Source of the DNA: CBFHMJ01 sp965656875
GTDB taxonomy: Bacteria; Pseudomonadota; Gammaproteobacteria; Enterobacterales; Alteromonadaceae
Reading direction: 5' to 3'
Length of the DNA stretch: 64,000 nucleotides
Assembly: GCA_965656875.1 (NCBI GenBank)
Contig: CBFHMJ010000026.1
Coordinates: 124,001-188,000 of the forward strand
A program made the position numbers and the translations under genes. How positions within the stretch are numbered: the stretch's first letter is position 1; every line of letters starts with the position of its first letter. A model generated the notes under the pieces. The model was not told the origin of the DNA and did no database searches. It saw only the letters and a list, made by a program, of their open reading frames with translations. Shown here piece after piece: positions 1-6,526 of the stretch.

Positions 1-1
1 A

Positions 2-283
2 AATCGAGTTAAAGAAACGGATGAAGCACAAGCGGCTGAGTATGCCGGTATCTTGTTAAAGCTGGGCGGTATTCTCGGTATTGTTCAGGGTGATCCGGAG
101 ACTTTCTTAAAAGGAAATGCTGATGATGACGAAGTTGCAGAGATTGAAGCTTTAATAGCATCTCGTAATCAAGCAAGAAAAGACAAGGATTGGGCACTGG
201 CCGATGAATGTCGCGATAAGTTAACAGCGATGGGTATTACTCTGGAAGATGGTGCCAGCGGAACGACCTGGCGAAGAGACTAG
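2..283 (+). CDS. cysS: Cysteinyl-tRNA synthetase, C-terminal end (partial)
   Basis: The frame is open from base 2, so this is the 3' end of a gene that begins before the window. About 93 residues are visible. They match the C-terminal helical region of CysS, with a KLGGILGIVQGDPETF stretch followed by an acidic linker and the final helix RNQARKDKDWALADECRDKL, a typical end for bacterial CysS enzymes. CysS charges tRNA-Cys in the cytoplasm. The catalytic domain lies outside the window. A hairpin terminator follows about 45 bases after the stop and separates it from folD on the opposite strand. Confidence 0.93.
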   Translation, partial: NRVKETDEAQAAEYAGILLKLGGILGIVQGDPETFLKGNADDDEVAEIEALIASRNQARKDKDWALADECRDKLTAMGITLEDGASGTTWRRD

Positions 284-325
284 TTACTGAATTTGTTTCA
301 AGTAAACAAGATAGATAGTTAAAAC

Positions 326-359
326 AAAAGCGGGTATGTGAAAACATACCCGCTTTTTT
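326..359. terminator. Bidirectional intrinsic terminator between cysS and folD
   Basis: A perfect 10-bp stem GCGGGTATGT/ACATACCCGC (330-339, 344-353) with a GAAA loop is followed by six T on the plus strand and preceded by an A-rich stretch, so it can end both convergent genes. Confidence 0.9.
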
Positions 360-386
360 GATCTAAATGTCTTTTACACCAGGTAT

Positions 387-1274
387 TTAATATAGCTCAT
401 GCTTGATACTATCTACCTGATAGCCCTGATGTTTTAGATTAGCTTCAAGCGTATTTTCTATTAATGATGCAACAGTCATTGGCCCAACACCACCCGGAAC
501 CGGTGTAATGAAGCCCGCTTTTTCAACGGCTTTGTCAAACTCAACATCACCGACTAAACGGCCATCGTCTAATCGATTGATTCCAACATCTATAACTGTA
601 GCACCTTCTTTAATCCAGTCACCTGGAATGAATTCAGGTTTACCAACAGCCACTACAACGATATCTGCACGACGAACGTGAAATTCAAGATCTTGAGTAA
701 AGCGATGACAAACTGTCGTCGTACAACCATTCAGTAACAGTTCTAACGCCATTGGGCGTCCAACGATATTAGATGCGCCAACAACTACAGCTTCTTTACC
801 TAATAACTTTTCTCCGGTGGATTCGAGGAGAGTGATGATACCTTTTGGAGTGCAGGGGCGGAGTTCAGGAATTCGTTGGGCGAGTCGGCCGATGTTGTAA
901 GGGTGAAAACCATCGACATCTTTGTGAGGGACAATGTGTTCGAGAATCATTTCACTGTCGAGTCCCTCGGGGAGTGGGAGTTGAACGAGGATACCATCTA
1001 TTTCAGGGTCTTCATTCAATGTAGTTACCAACTCCATTATTTGTTCTTGTGTGGAGTCTGATGGAAGGTCATAAGATTTAGATTTAAATCCTACCTCTTC
1101 ACATGCACGTCGTTTACTACCGACATAAACTTGCGAGGCTGGGTCGCTGCCTACGAGAACAACGGCCAGACCAGGGATTCGTTTTTCCGCAGACTGAAGT
1201 TCCTTAACTTTCTCCGCAACCTTAGTTCGTACAGACTTCGCGATACTTTTGCCATCAATTAATTGTGCAGACAT
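387..1274 (-). CDS. folD: Bifunctional methylenetetrahydrofolate dehydrogenase/cyclohydrolase FolD
   Basis: FolD interconverts 5,10-methylene-, methenyl- and 10-formyl-tetrahydrofolate with NADP in the cytoplasm. The 295-residue protein has the family motif YVGSK with the catalytic lysine at about residue 54, the QLPLP substrate loop, the Rossmann segment VVGASNIVGRP and the C-terminal PVPGGVGPMT motif. The start at 1274 (MSAQLIDGKS) is chosen over an upstream in-frame ATG at 1328, because it has an AGGAA about 9 bases upstream and matches the usual FolD N-terminus; E. coli FolD is 288 residues. It converges on cysS and shares the terminator between them. Confidence 0.96.
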   Translation of the reverse strand: MSAQLIDGKSIAKSVRTKVAEKVKELQSAEKRIPGLAVVLVGSDPASQVYVGSKRRACEEVGFKSKSYDLPSDSTQEQIMELVTTLNEDPEIDGILVQLPLPEGLDSEMILEHIVPHKDVDGFHPYNIGRLAQRIPELRPCTPKGIITLLESTGEKLLGKEAVVVGASNIVGRPMALELLLNGCTTTVCHRFTQDLEFHVRRADIVVVAVGKPEFIPGDWIKEGATVIDVGINRLDDGRLVGDVEFDKAVEKAGFITPVPGGVGPMTVASLIENTLEANLKHQGYQVDSIKHELY

Positions 1275-1906
1275 ATAGAAATAATTCCTGTTGGTTTGGG
1301 GCTGGGAATATTTTCTCATGAATCCCACTTCTGAGTGAAGTGAGAAATCACTACCGATTTACCAGATAAAACAGCGGTACAAAAATCACTTGTGATAATT
1401 ATTGCAGCAAAAATAACGCTGCGATTCATAATGTTAACAAAATTTATTATAAAAAGACGTTTCGGTCCATACCTATTTTCAATTCAGCCCATTTTAGGTA
1501 TGTAATTGACTGATTTATCACCTGTAATTTTAGTGAATATTTAAATAGTAATGCGTTTTGAGTGCATATTGGCCGGGAACCGTGTTGCTTCCATGGAAGA
1601 ATGCTCCATATACAGGCTTCTTGATCCGATATAGCTATATATAACTGTATAAGACTTGGGTGTGTTGACCTTATCTACCTGCAAAGGTCAATACGCTTCA
1701 ATCTTTCTATAAAGAATAAGTACGGTGGATTATGAAATTTGCCTCTATTCCACTATATATAGTTGTAAGGACATTAATTACCGGGTTTAAGGGCTTTTTC
1801 TAAGGTTATAATTTACGCAAAATCGCATGTAACTCGTTAATGTCGCTTCTAATTTAACCGAAAAGATTTAAAAGTGACCAAACAGTAATAATCCTCAAAA
1901 AAACGT
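1275..1906. other. Gene-free region upstream of folD and the tRNA operon
   Basis: I see no convincing gene here. The stretch holds several short perfect palindromes (CTTCCATGGAAG at 1588-1599, ATATAGCTATAT at 1629-1640, ACTATATATAGT at 1752-1763) and an inverted repeat TTGACCTT/AAGGTCAA at 1665-1691. These could be regulatory, but no family is recognised. Confidence 0.5.
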
Positions 1907-1935
1907 TTGACGCGTAGAGAGCAACTCTGTAATAT
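1907..1935 (+). promoter_or_regulatory. Sigma-70 promoter of the tRNA operon
   Basis: TTGACG (1907-1912), a 17-bp spacer and TAATAT (1930-1935) lie 33 bases before the first tRNA. A GC-rich discriminator follows the -10 box, as in stringently controlled stable-RNA promoters. Control by ppGpp is an inference from this discriminator. Confidence 0.85.
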
Positions 1936-1967
1936 TCGCCGCGTCGCCAAGGGAGAGGTGATTAAGT

Positions 1968-2044
1968 CGGTGAGTAGCGCAGCTTGGTAGCGCACTTGGT
2001 TTGGGTCCAAGGGGTCGCTGGTTCGAATCCAGTCTCACCGACCA
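1968..2044 (+). tRNA. tRNA-Pro (TGG), copy 1
   Basis: A 77-nt cloverleaf with acceptor CGGTGAG/CTCACCG, anticodon loop TTTGGGT (anticodon TGG, 2002-2004), T-loop TTCGAAT and an encoded CCA. It is identical over its whole length to the copy at 2392-2468. It stands first in an operon whose remaining order Arg-His-Leu-Pro equals that of the enterobacterial argX-hisR-leuT-proM operon, so this copy is probably the added one. Confidence 0.97.
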
Positions 2045-2077
2045 CTTTAACTAGCACCTGTTTAAGGTTGACGATAT

Positions 2078-2154
<77 letters not shown>

Positions 2155-2203
2155 TGTTGGATTCAGGGTAGAATCAATTTTGTCATAGCGTGGTAAGTAT
2201 ATT

Positions 2204-2280
2204 GGTGGCTGTAGCTCAGTTGGTAGAGCCCCGGATTGTGATTCCGGTTGTCGAGGGTTCAAATCCCTTCAGCCACCCCA
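2204..2280 (+). tRNA. tRNA-His (GTG)
   Basis: A 77-nt gene that includes the extra G at position -1 (2204) paired with C73, the hallmark of tRNA-His. The acceptor is GTGGCTG/CAGCCAC, the anticodon GTG, the T-loop TTCAAAT, and CCA is encoded. It is the third gene of the operon. Confidence 0.97.
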
Positions 2281-2290
2281 ATAACTGAAA

Positions 2291-2376
2291 GCGGGAGTGG
2301 CGGAATTGGTAGACGCGCTGGATTCAGGTTTCAGTACCTTAGAGTAGTAAGAGTTTAAGTCTTTCTTCTCGTACCA
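2291..2376 (+). tRNA. tRNA-Leu (CAG), possibly degenerate
   Basis: An 86-nt class II tRNA with anticodon stem CTGGA/TTCAG, loop TTCAGGT (anticodon CAG), a long variable arm and an encoded CCA. It is unusual in several ways. The T-loop reads TTTAAGT, so the near-invariant C56 is T. The acceptor stem GCGGGAG/TTCTCGT contains three G-T pairs including the terminal pair, the T-stem has an A-C mismatch, and the variable stem is only about 3 bp. Position and anticodon agree with leuT of the homologous enterobacterial operon. It may be a weakened or decaying gene. Confidence 0.8.
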
Positions 2377-2391
2377 TATTTTCAGTTTTGT

Positions 2392-2468
2392 CGGTGAGTA
2401 GCGCAGCTTGGTAGCGCACTTGGTTTGGGTCCAAGGGGTCGCTGGTTCGAATCCAGTCTCACCGACCA
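2392..2468 (+). tRNA. tRNA-Pro (TGG), copy 2
   Basis: A 77-nt gene identical to the copy at 1968-2044, including the first bases on either side. It is the last gene of the operon, in the position of enterobacterial proM. With copy 1 it forms a direct repeat that encloses the Arg, His and Leu genes. Confidence 0.97.
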
Positions 2469-2512
2469 CTAATTCTACAAAAATACGCCTTTCAGAAATA
2501 TCTTTCCTCCAC

Positions 2513-2541
2513 TCGACTCAATGATTCTAGCCCGCTATAAT
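2513..2541 (+). promoter_or_regulatory. Probable sigma-70 promoter of tig
   Basis: TCGACT (2513-2518), 17 bp and a perfect TATAAT (2536-2541) lie just after the tRNA operon. A start near 2548 would give tig a leader of about 170 bases, long enough for post-transcriptional control, though no known RNA element is recognised in it. Confidence 0.65.
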
Positions 2542-2718
2542 GCCGCGTCTTGACGCATACACACATTATTTTCGATGCTTTGCCGTTCGATATTTTGCTT
2601 TTATTTAAAACGGTATGTTCGCTATAGAAAGCGTGGATAAACGTCGGAAACGTAAAGAATTTTTAATAGTTAAAAACAGGGCGGGAAAAACCGTCACGTT
2701 AGAAATTGAGGTAAGAAA

Positions 2719-4029
2719 ATGCAATTTTCTGTAGAGACAACTGAAGGTTTGGAACGTCGTCTATCCATCACAGTTCCAGCTGACAAAGTTGATTCTGAAG
2801 TTAAAAACCGTATTAAACAACTGGCAAAAACTCAGCGTATCGATGGCTTCCGTCCTGGTAAAGTTCCTTACACTGTTATCCAAAAGCGTTACGGCCAGGC
2901 TGTACGTGATGAAGTTGCTAATCAGGTGATGCAATCAAGCTTCTACGAAGCGATTGTTGAAGAAAAAATCAATCCTGCTGGCGCTCCATTCATGGAAGTA
3001 ACAACGAACGAAGATGGCAAAGACTTTGAATTTGCTGCTCGTTTTGAAGTTTACCCTGAATTTGAAATCGCAGGTCTTTCTGACATCACAATTGAAAAAC
3101 CTGTGGTAGAAATCAAAGACGCTGACATTGATAACATGATGGATACACTTCGTAAGCAACACGCTACGTGGTCAGAATCTGATGCAGCTGTTGAAGGTGA
3201 GAATCAGGTAACTATCGATTTCACTGGTACTGTTGACGGTGAAGAGTTTGAAGGCGGTAAAGCTGAAGACTTCAAACTGGTTATGGGCGAAGGCCGCATG
3301 ATCCCTGGTTTTGAAGACGGCATTCTTGGTAAGAAAGCAGGCGAAACATTCGATATCGACGTAACTTTCCCTGAAGATTACCACGCTGAAAACCTTAAAG
3401 GTAAAGAAGCTAAGTTCTCTATTACTCTTAAAGCAGTAGAGAAAAAAGATCTTCCTGAATTAAATGATGAGTTCGCTACACTATTTGGTGTTGATGAAGG
3501 TGGTGTTGACGCACTACGCGCTGAAGTAACTAAAAACATGCAGCGTGAACTTGATCAGGCATTAAAAGCTAAGGTTAAAGAGCAAGTACTTAAAGGTCTT
3601 GTAGAAGCGAATGAATTCGATCTTCCTCGTTCGGCTATCGACATGGAAATTGACGCACTAAGAAAGCAGTCTTTACAGCGTTTCGGTGGTCAGTTCGACG
3701 CAAACAACATGCCTGAACTTCCAGCTGAGCTATTTGAAGAACAAGCGAAAGAGCGCGTTAAAGTTGGTCTTCTTCTTGGTGAAGTTATCAAAGTAAACGA
3801 GCTTAAAGTTGATGATTCTAAAGTTGTAGAATTAATTCAAAACATGGCTTCAGCTTACGAGTCTCCTGATGAAGTAGTTAGCTACTACCAGGAAAACGAG
3901 CAAATGATGCAGCAAATGCGCAGCGTTGCTCTTGAAGAGCAAGCAGTTGAGTTCGTACTTGAACAATCTAAAGTATCGGACACAGAAGCGACTTTTGATG
4001 AAATCATGAATCCAAAAGCGCCTCAGTAA
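2719..4029 (+). CDS. tig: Trigger factor, ribosome-associated chaperone
   Basis: Trigger factor binds nascent chains at the ribosome exit and has peptidyl-prolyl isomerase activity. The 436-residue protein has the N-terminal ribosome-binding domain with the signature GFRPGKVP near residue 45, an FKBP-type PPIase domain around residues 150-245 (VTIDFTGTVDGEEFEGG ... MIPGFEDGILG), and the helical C-terminal substrate-cradle domain. The start has a GAGGTAAGAAA Shine-Dalgarno. It leads the conserved order tig-clpP-clpX-lon-hupB-ppiD. A terminator separates it from clpP. Confidence 0.97.
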   Translation: MQFSVETTEGLERRLSITVPADKVDSEVKNRIKQLAKTQRIDGFRPGKVPYTVIQKRYGQAVRDEVANQVMQSSFYEAIVEEKINPAGAPFMEVTTNEDGKDFEFAARFEVYPEFEIAGLSDITIEKPVVEIKDADIDNMMDTLRKQHATWSESDAAVEGENQVTIDFTGTVDGEEFEGGKAEDFKLVMGEGRMIPGFEDGILGKKAGETFDIDVTFPEDYHAENLKGKEAKFSITLKAVEKKDLPELNDEFATLFGVDEGGVDALRAEVTKNMQRELDQALKAKVKEQVLKGLVEANEFDLPRSAIDMEIDALRKQSLQRFGGQFDANNMPELPAELFEEQAKERVKVGLLLGEVIKVNELKVDDSKVVELIQNMASAYESPDEVVSYYQENEQMMQQMRSVALEEQAVEFVLEQSKVSDTEATFDEIMNPKAPQ

Positions 4030-4059
4030 TTTATTGACTTACTATACCGGTAAGGGTTT

Positions 4060-4093
4060 AAATGGCTCGATAGCTTATTATCGGGCCATTTTT
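4060..4093 (+). terminator. Intrinsic terminator after tig
   Basis: The stem AATGGCTCGATA/TATCGGGCCATT (one T-G pair, loop GCTTAT) is followed by a T-tract, 31 bases after the tig stop. Confidence 0.8.
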
Positions 4094-4115
4094 ATATCAC
4101 CAGTTTGGAATTGCT

Positions 4116-4748
4116 ATGTTTAATAATAAGAACTCTTTTGAAAATTCAGATCCACAGAACATGCTGGTCCCTGTTGTAATTGAACAAACCGCGAAAGGTG
4201 AGCGCTCTTTCGATATCTATTCTCGCCTGTTAAAGGAGCGTGTTATTTTTCTTACCGGTCAGGTTGAAGACCAGATGGCAAACCTGATTGTTGCGCAACT
4301 TCTTTTCCTTGAATCAGAAAATCCTGAAAAAGATATTTATCTTTACATCAATTCTCCGGGCGGTTCAGTTACGGCTGGTATGTCCATTTATGACACCATG
4401 AATTTCATCCGTCCTGATATCAGTACAGTTTGTGTGGGTCAGGCAGCGAGTATGGGGGCATTTTTGTTGTCAGGTGGCGCTAAAGGTAAGCGTCATTGCT
4501 TACCAAATAGTCGTGTTATGATTCACCAACCGTTAGGTGGATTCCAGGGGCAGGCCTCTGATTTTGAAATCCACGCGAAAGAAATTCTGAGCATTAAAGA
4601 ACGATTAAATCGCTTAATGGCAGACCATACCGGACAGCCTTATGAAAAAGTTGCACAAGATACAGACCGTGATAACTTCTTAAGTGCGCAGGAAGCGGTT
4701 GATTATGGATTAGTTGACTCTATATTAAGTCATAGAGACACAGAATAG
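4116..4748 (+). CDS. clpP: ATP-dependent Clp protease proteolytic subunit ClpP
   Basis: ClpP forms the tetradecameric serine-protease chamber that works with ClpX and ClpA. The 210-residue sequence carries the catalytic triad in family context: Ser112 in GQAASMGAFLL, His137 in MIHQPLGG and Asp186 in TDRDNFLSA. The oligomerisation segment YINSPGGSVTAGM is present. The N-terminal 15 residues are a likely removed propeptide, as in other gammaproteobacteria. It lies directly upstream of its partner clpX. An inverted repeat sits between the two genes. Confidence 0.97.
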   Translation: MFNNKNSFENSDPQNMLVPVVIEQTAKGERSFDIYSRLLKERVIFLTGQVEDQMANLIVAQLLFLESENPEKDIYLYINSPGGSVTAGMSIYDTMNFIRPDISTVCVGQAASMGAFLLSGGAKGKRHCLPNSRVMIHQPLGGFQGQASDFEIHAKEILSIKERLNRLMADHTGQPYEKVAQDTDRDNFLSAQEAVDYGLVDSILSHRDTE

Positions 4749-4778
4749 ATCGGGATTTTATAAGGCAAGGATGACTCG

Positions 4779-4820
4779 GGCTCTGTTTTAGATACTATTA
4801 TTGAAGGTAAGAACAGAGCC
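4779..4820 (+). repeat. Inverted repeat between clpP and clpX
   Basis: Perfect 9-bp arms GGCTCTGTT (4779-4787) and AACAGAGCC (4812-4820) enclose 24 bases. No T-tract follows, so it is not a standard terminator. It ends 27 bases before the clpX start and could be an mRNA-processing or stabilising hairpin. Confidence 0.5.
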
Positions 4821-4846
4821 GACAGAATGAAATGAGAGGTAAATGA

Positions 4847-6133
4847 ATGTCCGAAGACCGTACGAATGGTGAAAGCGGAAACAACAAACTGTTGTATTGT
4901 TCTTTCTGCGGCAAAAATCAGCACGAAGTTCGAAAGTTAATAGCTGGGCCGTCAGTTTATATTTGTGATGAATGCGTAGAACTGTGTAACGACATCATTC
5001 GTGAAGAAGTAAAAGACGTCGCACCTAAAAAATCAAAAGATGAATTACCGACGCCGATTAATATTCGAGAGCATCTGGATGACTATGTTATTGGTCAGGC
5101 TCATGCGAAAAAAGTACTCTCCGTCGCTGTTTATAATCATTACAAACGTCTTCGTAATGCAGGATCAACTAATGACGCAGTAGAGTTGGGTAAAAGTAAT
5201 ATTTTGCTTATTGGCCCAACAGGTAGCGGTAAAACACTACTGGCAGAGACATTAGCTAGATTGCTTGACGTTCCATTTACTATGGCTGATGCGACAACCT
5301 TGACGGAAGCTGGTTATGTCGGTGAAGACGTTGAAAACATCATCCAGAAACTTCTGCAAAAATGTGATTACGACGTAGAAAAAGCACAGCGTGGTATCGT
5401 TTACATTGACGAAATCGACAAGATTTCGCGTAAGTCTGATAACCCATCCATCACAAGAGATGTATCGGGTGAAGGTGTACAGCAGGCCTTGCTTAAATTG
5501 ATTGAAGGTACTATTGCTTCTGTTCCGCCTCAAGGTGGCCGTAAACACCCTCAACAGGAATTTTTGCAAGTTGATACATCAAAGATTTTATTTATCTGCG
5601 GTGGTGCATTTGCCGGGTTGGATAAGATCATTGAACAACGTAGTTCAACCGGAACGGGTATAGGTTTCGGTGCTGATGTAAAAGACACACGGAATACCAA
5701 ATCAGAGTCTGATTACTTACAAGAAGTAGAGCCAGAAGATTTGGTTAAATTTGGCCTGATTCCTGAATTTATTGGTCGTCTTCCAGTTGTTGCGACGTTA
5801 GCTGAACTTGACGAAGCTGCGTTGATTCAGATTCTGAGCGAACCGAAAAATGCGATCACTAAGCAGTATTCATCGCTGTTTGAAATGGAAGATGTAGAAC
5901 TGGAATTCCGTGAAGATGCGTTAAAAGCCATTGCCCATAAAGCAATGGTGAGAAAAACAGGGGCGCGGGGTCTTCGTTCTATCGTAGAATCTGTGTTACT
6001 GAATACGATGTATGACTTACCATCGGAAGAAAACGTGTCAAAAGTAGTTGTTGATGAAGCAGTGGTGAAAGGTGAGTCAGCACCAATTCGCATTTACACC
6101 AGCAATGATCAGAAAGCTGTCTCAGAAAACTAA
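4847..6133 (+). CDS. clpX: ATP-dependent Clp protease ATP-binding subunit ClpX
   Basis: ClpX is the AAA+ unfoldase that feeds substrates to ClpP. The 428-residue protein has an N-terminal zinc-binding domain (Cys18, Cys21, Cys40, Cys43 in CSFCGKNQ and ICDECVELC), Walker A GPTGSGKT at about 124-131, Walker B IVYIDEIDKI near 190, the GYVGEDVE pore-1 loop and the sensor region KTGARGLRSI. Shine-Dalgarno GAGGT precedes the ATG. The gene directly follows clpP and ends with a strong terminator. Confidence 0.98.
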   Translation: MSEDRTNGESGNNKLLYCSFCGKNQHEVRKLIAGPSVYICDECVELCNDIIREEVKDVAPKKSKDELPTPINIREHLDDYVIGQAHAKKVLSVAVYNHYKRLRNAGSTNDAVELGKSNILLIGPTGSGKTLLAETLARLLDVPFTMADATTLTEAGYVGEDVENIIQKLLQKCDYDVEKAQRGIVYIDEIDKISRKSDNPSITRDVSGEGVQQALLKLIEGTIASVPPQGGRKHPQQEFLQVDTSKILFICGGAFAGLDKIIEQRSSTGTGIGFGADVKDTRNTKSESDYLQEVEPEDLVKFGLIPEFIGRLPVVATLAELDEAALIQILSEPKNAITKQYSSLFEMEDVELEFREDALKAIAHKAMVRKTGARGLRSIVESVLLNTMYDLPSEENVSKVVVDEAVVKGESAPIRIYTSNDQKAVSEN

Positions 6134-6200
6134 ATTTGAGTATGGAATAAAGCACTTCATACGATGAATTGACTCAGACGATTTATTTAAGAGATAGTTT

Positions 6201-6230
6201 AAAAATGCCGGGCCAGACCCCGGCATTTTT
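6201..6230 (+). terminator. Intrinsic terminator after clpX
   Basis: A strong stem AATGCCGGG/CCCGGCATT is flanked by A- and T-tracts. It ends clpX before the separately controlled lon gene and could also act on the other strand. Confidence 0.9.
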
Positions 6231-6458
6231 GTATGTGAAAAACAAGACCACTCATTCGTTTCAATTCTACTCATTTCTACTAATATCTTTCCTTTCGAAT
6301 AATCGCGTTCGATATGTTCAATAAATGTTTATCCAATGTAAAATTTTAGCGCTTGATAGTTTAGGCATCACTAAATGAACAAAAGCGTCATTTATCGACC
6401 AGCGTTGATTAAAAAACAACCATAAGAACCCATCTACTGATAAAAACTAGATATTTTT

Positions 6459-6486
6459 GTTGAACTTTGCTGACCCATCCCCATAT
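6459..6486 (+). promoter_or_regulatory. Sigma-32 (heat-shock) promoter of lon
   Basis: GTTGAAC (6459-6465), a 13-bp spacer and CCCCATAT (6479-6486) fit the RpoH consensus CTTGAA-N13/14-CCCCATNT closely. The element lies about 40 bases before the lon start codon, where heat-shock control of lon is expected from E. coli. Confidence 0.85.
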
Positions 6487-6526
6487 AGTCTTTCAGACTT
6501 CCATAAATAGATCCGAGAGAGGGGCC

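Noticed and set aside
876..1061. 61-codon plus-strand ORF in folD
   Set aside because: Antisense shadow of folD with no independent support; many similar frames in other genes were dismissed for the same reason.
2269..2469. Minus-strand ORF of 66 codons with GETGFEPATPWTQTKCATKLRYSPT-like sequence
   Set aside because: This is the well-known artefact protein encoded antisense to tRNA genes; the region is fully occupied by tRNA-Leu and tRNA-Pro.
4779..4820. clpP-clpX inverted repeat as a terminator
   Set aside because: The loop is 24 bases and no T-tract follows; clpX is expected to be co-transcribed with clpP.
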